Shown here one piece after another: positions 28,768-37,477 of a DNA stretch of 64,000 nucleotides. A program made the translations under genes and the position numbers. Where the stretch lies: positions 1-64,000 of the forward strand of contig NZ_JAKLTQ010000001.1 of NCBI RefSeq assembly GCF_022012395.1. The letters are read 5' to 3'. This stretch comes from Arthrobacter hankyongi (GTDB taxonomy: Bacteria > Actinomycetota > Actinomycetes > Actinomycetales > Micrococcaceae). Positions within the stretch are counted from its first letter, which is position 1. Every line of letters starts with the position of its first letter. The notes under the pieces were generated by a model. It was not told the DNA's origin. It worked only from the letters and a program-made list of their open reading frames with translations, and ran no database searches.

Positions 28768-29823
28768 ATGCGTTGGGAAGGCCAGGCCGTCGACTCCGAA
28801 GACCCATTGGCGCTGCCGGGCCTGTCGAAGATCGCCGGCTTCGTGCGCAGCACCAGGACGCCGGAATTCGCGGGGGTCACCTTCCACGAGGTGCTCTGCA
28901 AGAGCGCCCTGAACCGGGTGCCGGCGCGCTCCGACATGCCGTTCGATTGGACGGTCAATCCCACCCGGGGCTGCCTGCACCAGTGCACCTACTGTTTCGC
29001 CCGGCGCACCCATGAGTATCTGGACTTCGATTCCGGACGGGACTTCGACACCCAGATCATCGTGAAGACGAACGTCGCCGAGGTGCTGCGCCGGGAACTC
29101 GCCAGGCCGTCCTGGCGGCGCGAGCACGTGGCCCTGGGCACGAACTCGGATCCCTACATGCGCGCCGAGGGACGCTATCGCCTGATGCCGGGCATTATTT
29201 CCGCCCTGGCCGATTCCGGGACCCCCTTTTCCATCCTGACCAAGGGGCCGCTGCTCAAGCGCGACCTGCCGCTGCTGGCGGCGGCGGCCCGCAGCGTGCC
29301 GGTGAGCATCGGAGTCTCACTGGCTTTCCTGGATCCCGGGCTGCAGCAGCGGGTGGAGCCCGGAACCCCCGCACCGAAGGCCCGGCTGGATCTGGTCCGG
29401 ACCATCGCCGAGACCGGGCTGGATGTCTCGGTGATGGCCATGCCTGTGCTGCCCTGGCTGACCGATAGCGACACCCACCTGGACGAGCTGTTCGGCCGGC
29501 TCGCGGCGGCGGGCGCCTCGCGCGTCACCGCGGGCGCCCTGCATCTGCGCCCAGGCTCGCGGGAGTGGTTCCTGCAGTGGCTCGCGCGCGATTACCCGCA
29601 GCTGGTGGATCGCTACCGCCAGCTCTATGCCGGAGGGACCTATGCGTCCAAGGAATACCGGCAATGGCTGGCTGGCCGTGTGGCCTTCTTCCGGTCCCGC
29701 CACCGCTTCGCCGGTCCGGCACGCGGTCTGCGTGGCGGCACTGCAGGGCGGGACAGACGCCCGGCCGGCGTGCCGCCAGCCCCCAGCGCCAGCCGGAACA
29801 CAGCCGAACCGACACTATTCTGA
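28768..29823 (+). CDS. Rv2578c-family radical SAM protein
   Basis: Protein of 351 aa with the radical S-adenosylmethionine cluster motif CLHQCTYC (Cys69, Cys73, Cys76; a CX3CX2C pattern) inside NPTRGCLHQC. The domain runs to about 290; a basic, probably disordered tail follows. It matches the group typified by mycobacterial Rv2578c and more widely spore photoproduct lyase-like proteins. The substrate is not known. An upstream LexA box points to induction by DNA damage, which agrees with reports that the mycobacterial relative belongs to the SOS set. Separate from the SIMPL gene by 25 bases that hold the box. Confidence 0.88.
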   Translation: MRWEGQAVDSEDPLALPGLSKIAGFVRSTRTPEFAGVTFHEVLCKSALNRVPARSDMPFDWTVNPTRGCLHQCTYCFARRTHEYLDFDSGRDFDTQIIVKTNVAEVLRRELARPSWRREHVALGTNSDPYMRAEGRYRLMPGIISALADSGTPFSILTKGPLLKRDLPLLAAAARSVPVSIGVSLAFLDPGLQQRVEPGTPAPKARLDLVRTIAETGLDVSVMAMPVLPWLTDSDTHLDELFGRLAAAGASRVTAGALHLRPGSREWFLQWLARDYPQLVDRYRQLYAGGTYASKEYRQWLAGRVAFFRSRHRFAGPARGLRGGTAGRDRRPAGVPPAPSASRNTAEPTLF

Positions 29824-29848
29824 TCTGGCATGTACCGACCGGCGGCGC

Positions 29849-30274
29849 TTAGCGCACGGACTCGAGCACGGCAGCGACGATCGGCAGGTCGGCAGGGATC
29901 CACGGCAGGTCATGCAGCAGGCCGGCCTCGAGCGGCACCCAGCGAAGTTCGTCATGGTCCTCCAACGGCTGCGGCTGGCCTGCGGCAACTTCGGCCAGCC
30001 AGACGCGCATAGCCGCGCCGGCCGCCAACGGCCAGCCCTGCGGCGACGGACCGGCCACCTCGGCGCCCAGCCGGCTGTCCACACCCAGTTCCTCCATCAG
30101 CTCGCGCCGCAGCGCAGCTTCGCAACTCTCCCCGGGCTCGACCTTGCCGCCGGGAAACTCCCACAGGCCGGCATAGCGCTCCGGTGCGCTTCGCCGCGCG
30201 GCGAGCAGCAGCGATGGCCGGGCCAGGGAATCCACGATGGCGGCGCCGACAACTTGTTTGAAAGCGTTTTCCAC
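29849..30274 (-). CDS. Nudix hydrolase, MutT-like
   Basis: Protein of 141 aa with a complete Nudix box at 42-65 (GGKVEPGES...RRELMEELGV). The small size and the AIVDSLARPSLLLAARR start are like the MutT/8-oxo-dGTP diphosphatase group, which removes oxidised nucleotides; other nucleotide substrates remain possible. The start is GTG 30274 with TAGACT six bases upstream and no ribosome site. Divergent from the MFS gene. Confidence 0.88.
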   Translation of the reverse strand: MENAFKQVVGAAIVDSLARPSLLLAARRSAPERYAGLWEFPGGKVEPGESCEAALRRELMEELGVDSRLGAEVAGPSPQGWPLAAGAAMRVWLAEVAAGQPQPLEDHDELRWVPLEAGLLHDLPWIPADLPIVAAVLESVR

Positions 30275-30280
30275 CGTCTG

Positions 30281-30286
30281 AGTCTA
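30281..30286 (-). promoter_or_regulatory. Candidate -10 box, leaderless start of Nudix gene
   Basis: On the minus strand TAGACT is followed after six bases by the GTG start codon. Confidence 0.45.
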
Positions 30287-30341
30287 AGGGCTGCAGGTCC
30301 GCGGGCCCGCCACTGCCGGCCGGGCAGCAGTGAGCCTGTCC

Positions 30342-30347
30342 TAGAGT
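30342..30347 (+). promoter_or_regulatory. Candidate -10 box, leaderless start of MFS gene
   Basis: TAGAGT is followed after seven bases by the ATG at 30355, with no Shine-Dalgarno sequence. Two opposed leaderless promoters would thus share the 80-base gap. Confidence 0.45.
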
Positions 30348-30354
30348 AGTACCC

Positions 30355-31560
30355 ATGCCTTTGCCCCACGCGGAAGCCGCACCAACGACCATCACCAAAG
30401 CCTCCGCGGGACCTGCAGTGTTCGCACTCGCCATGGGCGGCTTCGCCATCGGCACCACCGAATTCGCGATCATGGGCCTGCTGCAGAACGTGACCGCTGG
30501 GTTGGGCATCAGCATCCCGGCCGGCGGCCAGCTGATTTCCGCCTACGCCCTCGGCGTCGTCGTCGGCGCTCCCGTGCTCGCCGCGCTCGGCGCACGGGTG
30601 CCGCACAAGTACATGGCCATCGGACTGATGGCCATGTTCACGCTGGCCAATTTCTCCTCGGTGCTGGCGCCGGACTTCGGCTCGATGCTGGTGACCCGTT
30701 TCCTCTCCGGCCTGCCGCACGGAGCCTTCTTCGGCATCGCGGCCGTAATTGCCGCCTCGCTGGTGGCACCGACCCGCCGGGCCCAGGCCGTGGCCATGGT
30801 GATGCTCGGGCTCTCAGTGGCCAACGTCCTGGGCGTTCCGGTGGTGACCTGGCTCGGCCAGAACTACGGCTGGCGGCTGATGTTCCTGGCCGTGGCGCTG
30901 ATTGGTGCCGCCACCATACTGCTGATCCTGCGCTGGGTTCCGTTCCAGCCGGTCCATCAGGAGGCCAGCATCCGGCGCGAACTTGGATCGCTCAAGCGGG
31001 GCCAGGTCTGGCTGGCGCTGCTGACCGGCGTCGTCGGATTCGGCGGGTTCTTCGCCGTCTATTCCTACATCAGCCCCACAATGACCTCGGTGACCGGGCT
31101 GCCCGAGGCTGCCCTGCCGCTGGTCGTCGGGCTGTACGGCCTGGGCATGGTGCCGGGCAACATCATCGGCGGCAAACTGGCCGACCGCTCGGTCATGGGC
31201 AGCATCTACCTGGTCATGACCGCCATCGTGGTGGTCCAACTACTGTTCTGGGCCGCAGCGCCGGTACCGTGGCTGGCAGTGCCGCTGGTGTTCCTCCTCG
31301 GCGCCGCCGGCTCCAGCCTGGTCCCCGCCCTGCAGACCCGCCTGATGGATGTTTCGCCGCATGCCCAGACGTTGGCGGCCTCGCTGAACCATTCGGCCCT
31401 GAACCTGGCCAATGCGCTCGGTGCGATCCTGGGCGGCCTGGTCATCGCCTGGGGGCTTGGCTACCGGGCCCCGGCCCTGGTTGGGGCCGGCCTGGCGCTG
31501 CTGGGACTGGCGGTCGCAGCCCTGAGCGGCTGGCTGGAGCGGCGCCGGGCCCGCGCCTGA
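30355..31560 (+). CDS. MFS transporter, AraJ-like drug/sugar efflux (DHA1) type
   Basis: Inner-membrane transporter of 401 aa with about 12 hydrophobic segments. The start FALAMGGFAIGTTEFAIMGLL and the loop LGARVPHKYMAIGLM are typical of the AraJ/CmlA-like DHA1 branch, whose members export drugs or sugars by proton exchange. The substrate cannot be told. Single gene, divergent from the Nudix gene and convergent with the CDF gene. Confidence 0.9.
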   Translation: MPLPHAEAAPTTITKASAGPAVFALAMGGFAIGTTEFAIMGLLQNVTAGLGISIPAGGQLISAYALGVVVGAPVLAALGARVPHKYMAIGLMAMFTLANFSSVLAPDFGSMLVTRFLSGLPHGAFFGIAAVIAASLVAPTRRAQAVAMVMLGLSVANVLGVPVVTWLGQNYGWRLMFLAVALIGAATILLILRWVPFQPVHQEASIRRELGSLKRGQVWLALLTGVVGFGGFFAVYSYISPTMTSVTGLPEAALPLVVGLYGLGMVPGNIIGGKLADRSVMGSIYLVMTAIVVVQLLFWAAAPVPWLAVPLVFLLGAAGSSLVPALQTRLMDVSPHAQTLAASLNHSALNLANALGAILGGLVIAWGLGYRAPALVGAGLALLGLAVAALSGWLERRRARA

Positions 31561-31626
31561 CGCCGCTCCTTCGCTGATCCGGGACTTGTCCGGGACCTGC
31601 CCCGGGCCAACCTGCCGACGATCCAG

Positions 31627-32604
31627 TCAGGCCGGTGCGGACCCGTCCTGGACCGCCCCGCCGCTGGCGGCCGGACCGCCGGCCCGCGATCCTTCGCGCA
31701 GGATGTCCGGCTCCAGGTAGATGATCCGCGCAATCGGCACGGCCGCGCGGATCCTTTCCTCGGCAGCATCAATCAGCCGGGCGATGTCCTGGCCGGAATC
31801 CCCCTGGCCCACCGAGATCTTCGCCGCTACCAGCAGTTCCTCCGGGCCCAGGTGCATGGTCTTCAGGTGGATGACCCGGGTAAAGCCGTCTCCGGCAATG
31901 GCCTGTTCGATCAAGCGCACATGTTCCCGGGTGGCGGACTCACCCAGCAGCAGGGATTTGGTTTCGACGGCGAGGATGATCGCGATCACCACCAGCAGCA
32001 GGCCGATCATGGCCGTACCGGCGGCATCCCAGAGGCCGTTGCCGGTCAGCAGGGTCAGGCCGACGCCGAACAGGGCGAAGACCAGGCCGAGCAGCGCCCC
32101 GACATCCTCGAGCAGGATCACCGGCAGTTCCGGGGATTTCGCCGTGCGTACGAAATCGACCCAGCCGCGCTGGCCGCGGAAATGGTTGGACTCGTGGATG
32201 GCTGTGCGCAGCGAGAAGGACTCGGCGATGATCGCACCCACGAGCACCGCCAACGGCACCCACCACCACGGACCTTCGATGGGGTGCGGATCATGCCATT
32301 TTTCGTAGGCCTCGTAGAGCGCGAACAGGCCACCGACGGTGAACAGCACGATGGAGACAATGAACGCATAGATGTAGCGGTCCCGGCCGTAACCGAAGGG
32401 ATGCTCGGGACTGGCCTGGCGGGACGCGCGTTTGCCACCGACCAGCAGCAGCACCTGGTTGCCGGAGTCCGCGACGGAGTGGATGGCTTCGGCCAGCATC
32501 GACGATGACCTGGTCAGCAGAAAGGCCACAAATTTTAGTAGTGCAATGGTCAGGTTCGCGGATAGTGCCGCGATGATGGCCTTGGTCCCGCCGCTGGCGG
32601 CCAT
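31627..32604 (-). CDS. Cation diffusion facilitator transporter
   Basis: Metal exporter of the CDF family (325 aa). Six membrane segments in the first ~215 residues, with EAIHSVADSGNQ in TM2 supplying His and Asp metal ligands and HPFGYGRDRYIYAF after it; a cytoplasmic C-terminal domain follows (about 220-300), then an Ala/Gly-rich tail. Substrates in the family are Zn, Fe, Co, Cd or Mn; not decided here. ATG 32604 has GAGGGGGA upstream. Confidence 0.92.
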   Translation of the reverse strand: MAASGGTKAIIAALSANLTIALLKFVAFLLTRSSSMLAEAIHSVADSGNQVLLLVGGKRASRQASPEHPFGYGRDRYIYAFIVSIVLFTVGGLFALYEAYEKWHDPHPIEGPWWWVPLAVLVGAIIAESFSLRTAIHESNHFRGQRGWVDFVRTAKSPELPVILLEDVGALLGLVFALFGVGLTLLTGNGLWDAAGTAMIGLLLVVIAIILAVETKSLLLGESATREHVRLIEQAIAGDGFTRVIHLKTMHLGPEELLVAAKISVGQGDSGQDIARLIDAAEERIRAAVPIARIIYLEPDILREGSRAGGPAASGGAVQDGSAPA

Positions 32605-32667
32605 GGATCCCCCTCAGATTCGGTTTCGAGTCCTGGCCGGGAAGTCCCGGCCGTCGGAAACCATTAT

Positions 32668-33552
32668 CTACTGGTTCTCCCGGCGCCGTTGTGCGCGGGC
32701 GGAAGCATAAAGGCACACCGTGGCGGCGGTCGAGACGTTCAGGCTCTCGGCCTGCCCATAGACCGGCACCGCCACCCGGTAGTCGGCTGCGGCCAGTTCC
32801 TGGTTCGACAGGCCCTGGGCTTCGTTGCCGAAGAGCCACGCGCTGGTTTCTTCCAGCGCCGGCAGGCTGCCGTCCAGGCCGGCGCCGGGATTGCCTCCCA
32901 GCCGGCGCAGCGCACTGTGGTCCTGGAGGACGTCCAGATCCACGCTGCCATAGCCGTCGGCTGCCAGCAGCGTAATGCCCTGAGCGCGCAGGGCCGGCAA
33001 TAGAGCGTCCACATCCTGGCCGGTGACCACAGGCAGATGGAACAGTGAGCCGGCGGTGGAACGCACCGCCTTCGGATTGTAGATGTCCACGCTGGAGTTG
33101 GTCAGCACCAGCGCGTCGGCGCCGGCCGAATCGGCGGCCCGCAGGACCGTGCCGGCATTGCCCGGATCCTGGACCCGTACCAGCACTGCCAGCAGGCGCG
33201 GGCCGCTCCGCAGCACCTGGTCCAGCGGCTGGTCGAGGAAATGGCAGACGGCCAGAATCCCCTGCGGGCTGACCGTGTCCGCCATGGCGGCGAGCACCTC
33301 ATCCGTGGCCAACCGCAGCGGCACCGTCGCAGCCAGGTCTGCCAGTTCCGGCATCCGGTCCAGGCACGCCTCGGTGGCGTAGACCTCGGCCACTACGGGA
33401 GCCTGGCCGGCGGCGGCGCGCTGCCGGTGGGCGGTCAGCGCCTCGCGCACCGCCTGCGGGCCTTCGGCCAGGAACAGGCGCCGCTTTAAACGCACCGGGC
33501 GCCCGGCAAGCCTGGCCACCTCCTTTACCCGATCGGCTCGGGGATTGGACAT
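32668..33552 (-). CDS. TrmH/SpoU family RNA 2'-O-methyltransferase
   Basis: SPOUT-fold RNA methyltransferase (294 aa). An N-terminal substrate-binding domain (about 15-110, with RLFLAEGPQAVREAL) precedes the catalytic knot with VQDPGNAGTVLRAADSAGADAL (motif 1), WLFGNEAQGLS (motif 2) and VPVYGQAESLNVSTAATVCLY (motif 3). Likely target is ribosomal RNA; the exact base is unknown. ATG 33552 fits the family start; ATG 33582 adds ten residues. It sits 54 bases behind rplT, as often seen in actinobacteria, and may share its transcript. Confidence 0.9.
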   Translation of the reverse strand: MSNPRADRVKEVARLAGRPVRLKRRLFLAEGPQAVREALTAHRQRAAAGQAPVVAEVYATEACLDRMPELADLAATVPLRLATDEVLAAMADTVSPQGILAVCHFLDQPLDQVLRSGPRLLAVLVRVQDPGNAGTVLRAADSAGADALVLTNSSVDIYNPKAVRSTAGSLFHLPVVTGQDVDALLPALRAQGITLLAADGYGSVDLDVLQDHSALRRLGGNPGAGLDGSLPALEETSAWLFGNEAQGLSNQELAAADYRVAVPVYGQAESLNVSTAATVCLYASARAQRRRENQ

Positions 33553-33606
33553 GACCGCCTGCGGGCGCCCGGCAATGCTCATTATGCGGTTATCCGGCCT
33601 GAGCGG

Positions 33607-34245
33607 CTATTCGGCGATCTTCTGGCGTGCCTCGCCACCGGCCGGCTCGAAGCCGGCAGCCTTGGCGGACTCGACGGAGTCGAACCAGTACTCAGCCACA
33701 GTCTGCTCGTACCAGGTAGAACCCGGGACGTGGTACTTACCGGACTGGTTGCCCTTGATGACAAAACCCTCGGGGGCCTCTTCGCCGTTGACGGCACGCA
33801 CGGAGCCAGCCGGGCTGCCGGCGGCCTTGGCCGGAGCAGCCGGATCGGCGGCCTTGGTCCCGGCAGCAACAGCCGGAGCGGAGGTGTCGGCCGGCAGGGC
33901 GTTCTTGGCCAGCTGGACCAGCGCGGCAAACGCGGCGGCGTCGGAAACGGCCAGCTCGGCCAGCATGCGGCGGTCGACCTGGATCTCGGCGGCCTTCAGG
34001 CCCTGGATCAGGCGGTTGTAGGTCAGGCCGTTGGCGCGGGAGGCAGCGTTAATGCGCTGGATCCACAGGCGGCGGAAATCACCCTTGCGCTTGCGGCGGT
34101 CGCCGTAGCTGTACACAAACGAGTGCAGCAGCTGTTCCTTGGCCTTGCGGTACAAGCGCGAACGCTGTCCGCGGTAACCGGCTGCGCGCTCCAGGACAAC
34201 CCGGCGCTTCTTATGGGCATTGACCGCCCGCTTCACACGTGCCAC
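33607..34245 (-). CDS. rplT: 50S ribosomal protein L20 with extra C-terminal domain
   Basis: Residues 1-118 are a complete L20, an early assembly protein of the large ribosomal subunit. A further ~94 residues follow: an Ala/Pro-rich linker (119-158) and then a compact segment at 159-202 with [23 protein letters not shown] and AAGF, which resembles the small sunset-type domain found on some actinobacterial proteins. Start is GTG 34245 with GAAGGAGT upstream. Normal L20 is about 120 residues, so the protein is nearly twice the usual size. Third gene of infC-rpmI-rplT. Confidence 0.95.
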   Translation of the reverse strand: MARVKRAVNAHKKRRVVLERAAGYRGQRSRLYRKAKEQLLHSFVYSYGDRRKRKGDFRRLWIQRINAASRANGLTYNRLIQGLKAAEIQVDRRMLAELAVSDAAAFAALVQLAKNALPADTSAPAVAAGTKAADPAAPAKAAGSPAGSVRAVNGEEAPEGFVIKGNQSGKYHVPGSTWYEQTVAEYWFDSVESAKAAGFEPAGGEARQKIAE

Positions 34246-34348
34246 GTGCGTACTCCTTCAAATTCTTTTTCCCAGGCCATCTTGACGGCCCGGGCAGTTC
34301 TGGTGGAAAAGTTCCCGGCGGCAGGCGCCGCGGGACCAAAGGCCCGAG

Positions 34349-34543
34349 CTAGATGCCGAGCATCCTCTTGATCGTGCGGGTGTCGGCCGGAGAAACGATC
34401 CGGTCGCCGGCCAGGCGGCGGGTCAGCGTGCTCGGCTTGTGCTCCAGGTAATGGCGGCGGTTGGCCTGCTGGCGCTTGAGCTTGCCGCTGCCGGTGAGCT
34501 TGAAGCGCTTCTTGGCGCCGCTGTGGGTCTTATGCTTCGGCAT
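34349..34543 (-). CDS. rpmI: 50S ribosomal protein L35
   Basis: Small basic large-subunit protein of 64 aa starting [15 protein letters not shown], the conserved L35 start, and ending [12 protein letters not shown] 34543 has AAGGAGA upstream; the longer open frame to 34600 lacks support. Lies between infC and rplT in the usual order. Confidence 0.97.
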   Translation of the reverse strand: MPKHKTHSGAKKRFKLTGSGKLKRQQANRRHYLEHKPSTLTRRLAGDRIVSPADTRTIKRMLGI

Positions 34544-34639
34544 GGCTGCCGTTCTCCTTACGTCTTCCTCAGGCCCGAAGGCCTTCGGCTCGTGCGGCAT
34601 CCCGGGACAGGATGCCGGCTCTTTAACATGGCTGCCGGA

Positions 34640-34669
34640 CTGCCCGGGCGGCCTGAGGCCGCCCGGCAG
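34640..34669 (-). terminator. Strong hairpin between infC and rpmI
   Basis: A 13-pair stem with one bulged C (34640-34653 with 34657-34669, 3-base loop) starts about 25 bases past the infC stop. No T-run follows, and rpmI has its own ribosome site, so it may be a partial terminator or an RNA processing or stability element. Confidence 0.45.
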
Positions 34670-34692
34670 TTCCAGATCAACGTGGCCCGGGT

Positions 34693-35772
34693 TCAGCTCT
34701 TGGAGCTGCCCCGGCCCGCGGGCTTGGGTGCTGCCGGCCGGGCAGCGGGCTTGGGGATGGCCGTCGGCTTCGGAGCCGAGGGCTTGACGTCTCCGGGCTT
34801 GGGCGCGGCGGGCCTGGGTGCCGGAGCCGGGGCGGCCTTGGGAGCCGGTGCCGGTGCCGGAGCAGCCTTCGCGGCCGGAGCCGGGGCGGCCTTGGGAGCC
34901 GATTCCGGCGCTGCCTTCGCGGCCGGAGCCGGAGCCGGTGCGGCCTTAGGAGCCGGTGCCGGTTCCGGCGCTGCCTTCGTGGCCGGAGCCGGTGCAGGGG
35001 CGGCAGGCGCCTCCGGAGCTTCAGCAGCAGACTCCTCGGCCGGCCGGCTCAGCTCCTCGGCTGGCAACAGATCGGCAGGCAACAGATCCGCCAGGCTCTG
35101 GGTCAGCGGGGCCTGCTCGGAAGTGACGTCAATCCGCTCGCGCGGAGCACGCTGGCCTCCGGTATTGGCCCCGTCGCCTGCCTGGCCTGAGGCCTTGGCT
35201 TCGTTGGCAGCCTTGGCCTCGGCCTTCTGGGCCGCCCGTCGGGCTTCGGCCTTGGCCTCAGCCTTGTTCTTGACCGGCCCGATCACCATCACCATGTTCC
35301 GGCCATCAATCCGGGGGCTGGACTCGATCACGCCCACCTCGGCAACGTCCTCGGCGAAGCGCTGCAGCAAGCGGATACCCATTTCCGGGCGCTGCTGTTC
35401 GCGGCCGCGGAACTGGATCATCGCCTTGACCTTGTCCCCGGCACCGAGGAACCGCAGCGCATGGCCGCGCTTGGTCTCATAGTCGTGGGTGTCGATCTTC
35501 AGGCGGAACCGGATCTCCTTGAGAACCGTGTTCGTCTGGTTCTTTCGCGCCTCACGGGCCTTGACAGCAGCTTCGTACTTGTACTTGCCAAAATCCATGA
35601 GTTTACACACCGGAGGCTTGGCCTGCGGTGCAACCTCAACAAGATCCAGATCTGACTCGGCAGCCAGCCGGAGGGCGTCCTCGATGCGGACAACCCCGAC
35701 CTGCTCACCCGCCGGTCCTACCAGCCGCACCTCGGGGACGCGGATTCGATCATTGATTCGTGGCTCGCTAAT
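34693..35772 (-). CDS. infC: Translation initiation factor IF-3 with AUU start and long tail
   Basis: Binds the 30S subunit and checks start-codon and initiator-tRNA pairing. Residues 1-175 are a full IF-3: [19 protein letters not shown], the [16 protein letters not shown] block, the linker, and the C-domain with [15 protein letters not shown] and [17 protein letters not shown]. About 184 residues follow, a Lys/Ala/Pro-rich tail with repeated APAPAPKAA units, probably disordered. The start is ATT at 35772, seven bases after AGGAGCT; the family is known to use AUU for self-regulation and the protein matches start there. No ATG or GTG fits better. Confidence 0.95.
   Translation of the reverse strand: MSEPRINDRIRVPEVRLVGPAGEQVGVVRIEDALRLAAESDLDLVEVAPQAKPPVCKLMDFGKYKYEAAVKAREARKNQTNTVLKEIRFRLKIDTHDYETKRGHALRFLGAGDKVKAMIQFRGREQQRPEMGIRLLQRFAEDVAEVGVIESSPRIDGRNMVMVIGPVKNKAEAKAEARRAAQKAEAKAANEAKASGQAGDGANTGGQRAPRERIDVTSEQAPLTQSLADLLPADLLPAEELSRPAEESAAEAPEAPAAPAPAPATKAAPEPAPAPKAAPAPAPAAKAAPESAPKAAPAPAAKAAPAPAPAPKAAPAPAPRPAAPKPGDVKPSAPKPTAIPKPAARPAAPKPAGRGSSKS
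34800..35020. repeat. Imperfect coding repeats for Ala/Pro/Lys tail of IF-3
   Basis: Imperfect tandem units, read on the minus strand, code for repeats such as APAPAPKAA. Units vary in length and some carry Ser or Glu, so the array looks prone to length change between strains. Confidence 0.75.
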
Positions 35773-35810
35773 GTGTAGCTCCTGTTTTCCTGGTAACGGG
35801 CACCGCCTGC

Positions 35811-35850
35811 AAAAGAAGAAGGCCCCCAATTGCAAGCGCAATCGAAGGCC
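35811..35850 (-). promoter_or_regulatory. Candidate attenuator in infC leader
   Basis: On the minus strand a GGCC...GGCC outer stem (35847-35850 with 35821-35824) holds an inner stem ATTGC/GCAAT (35838-35842 with 35829-35833) and is followed directly by TTCTTCTTTT, the most T-rich run in the ~290-base leader. The layout is that of a terminator upstream of infC, as expected for ribosomal-protein feedback on infC-rpmI-rplT. No known leader class could be matched. Confidence 0.45.
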
Positions 35851-36064
35851 CCGCCACGGCGCACCCGCCCAGGTTCCGGGCTGGCGCTGCACAGCCACAG
35901 ATCCCGAGGGATCCTGTGCCGCATACTGCCGACGCGACCCGGCAGCTCTGGAAATCCATGCCGACGGGTGGGAGAGGTCTCCGCTTGCAAACTGATTCCC
36001 GTACCGCCCGATCTTCAGGCAGGCAAATACCGGGTTTCAATCGGTCTGTGACAAGCTTACCAGT

Positions 36065-36502
36065 ATGAGCACGTCAGATAACAATCCGTCCGCAGAGCCC
36101 GCGGAGTCCATCCACCGCCACAGCTTCGATTCCCAGCCGGCGCCGGCTGCGCCCAGTGCGGCCGAAGAGGAAGTGCGGGCCCAGATGCGCGACATCGCCG
36201 AAGTCCCCGCCGTGGAAGTCATCACCACCGCCGCCGTCCACCTGATGAGCGCCGCGGCGGTCAAGTGCGGCCTGGCCGCCGGCGAGGACGCGGAGGAACT
36301 CAAGGACCTGGACGAGGCGCGCAAGCTGATCACGGCGCTGGCCGGTTTCGTCACGGCCGCCGCTCCGGAGATCGGCAGCCAGCATGCCGGACCTTTGCGC
36401 GACGGCCTGCGGTCCCTGCAGCTGGCCTTCCGTGAAGCCTCGCCGATCCCGGACGCACCGGGCAAGGGCCCGGGCGAGAAGTTCACCGGACCGGTGAACT
36501 GA
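36065..36502 (+). CDS. DUF1844 protein
   Basis: Protein of 145 aa; residues about 45-115 match DUF1844 (VRAQMRDIAEVPAVEVITTAAVHLMSAAAVKCGL and DLDEARKLITALAGF). The first ~35 residues are polar and disordered-like. No catalytic residues are evident and the role is unknown; in many bacteria the gene lies near translation genes, as here next to infC, from which it diverges. A strong terminator follows. Confidence 0.85.
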   Translation: MSTSDNNPSAEPAESIHRHSFDSQPAPAAPSAAEEEVRAQMRDIAEVPAVEVITTAAVHLMSAAAVKCGLAAGEDAEELKDLDEARKLITALAGFVTAAAPEIGSQHAGPLRDGLRSLQLAFREASPIPDAPGKGPGEKFTGPVN

Positions 36503-36536
36503 CCCTCCAGTTCCCCGCGGATCCAGTAAAAGCCTT

Positions 36537-36571
36537 GTCCGGCGCCGGCGTTGTCCGGCGCCGGACGTTTT
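36537..36571 (+). terminator. Rho-independent terminator after DUF1844 gene
   Basis: Perfect 12-pair stem (36537-36548 with 36555-36566), 6-base loop and GTTTT tail, 34 bases past the stop. Confidence 0.85.
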
Positions 36572-36616
36572 GCCGGCCGGCACATCCCGGACTGCCGGAA
36601 TGTCCCGGCTGCGGCG

Positions 36617-37465
36617 TCAGCGCGTGAACTTCACTTCCAGGGAGTCCACGCGCTCGGCAAACTGCTGGTCGGCGGCCAGGCTCTGCTGAATGCGCCCCGC
36701 CATCGCCTGCAGCTCGGCCGGCCCGAGGCCGTCCCTAACCTGCAGCACCAGGGCAAGTTCCGGGCCGGACCCGCCGCCGGCCACGATGCTGCCGCCCGCC
36801 GTCCGGCTGGCCACGCCGCTGCCCGGGGCCAACTGGGCGCGCAGTACGTCCGGCTCCCCCGCGACCGCCGCACCGACGGTGTCGGTGAGGGATTCGTCCT
36901 GGTACGACGGCGTCCAGGCATGCTGCTTGGCCAACGCCCAGACCGCGGGGCGGCGGATCACGACGGTCAATTCCGCACCCGGGTCCAGCACCAGAAGCTC
37001 CGCCTTTTCGGCCACCGCGGACAGCGCAGCACGCGGCGCAAAGACGGCCACCGGCCTGGCCTCCGGGTGCCAGGCGGTCAGCGCCGCCGTCGTGGTGAAG
37101 ACCGGCATGGCCCGTCTGCCGTCCGGTGCCTGCAGGGTAACCAGCGCCATATCCGCCTGCTTGTCCTCAGTCAGGCCATGGGCACCGGCCGCCTCCTGGG
37201 CCAGCTGGGCCAGGACCGGGACGAAGACCCGTGCAGTGGCCAGCGCCGCCACCACGGCGGCCTCGGTCCCGGTCCCTGCCAGCAGCGCCGCACGCGCCGC
37301 CAACACGCCGGCGTCCGCCGCGCCGTCGTCCCGGTCGAACTGGTGCAGCGGGTTGCCCGGGCCGCTGAGGTCCCGGCCCTGCCAGGCGATGCCCGCCGAA
37401 TCCGCCGACCCTCCGGCGGCGGCCAGGGCCGCGGCGATATGGCCGGGCAGTTCGCGCTTTTCCAC
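36617..37465 (-). CDS. SseB family protein
   Basis: Protein of 282 aa with an SseB N-terminal-like domain at about 75-190 (VFVPVLAQ, LVTLQAPDGRRAMPVFTTTAALTAWHP, and LVLDPGAELTVVIRR). The C-terminal part, with LVLQVRDGL and a final LEVKFTR, is a second alpha/beta region. Function is unknown. GTG 37465 has AGGGCG upstream and starts 12 bases behind hisA, so it is the last gene of the his transcript; this neighbourhood is common in Arthrobacter-like genomes. Confidence 0.82.
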   Translation of the reverse strand: MEKRELPGHIAAALAAAGGSADSAGIAWQGRDLSGPGNPLHQFDRDDGAADAGVLAARAALLAGTGTEAAVVAALATARVFVPVLAQLAQEAAGAHGLTEDKQADMALVTLQAPDGRRAMPVFTTTAALTAWHPEARPVAVFAPRAALSAVAEKAELLVLDPGAELTVVIRRPAVWALAKQHAWTPSYQDESLTDTVGAAVAGEPDVLRAQLAPGSGVASRTAGGSIVAGGGSGPELALVLQVRDGLGPAELQAMAGRIQQSLAADQQFAERVDSLEVKFTR

Positions 37466-37477
37466 CGTGCCCGCGCC

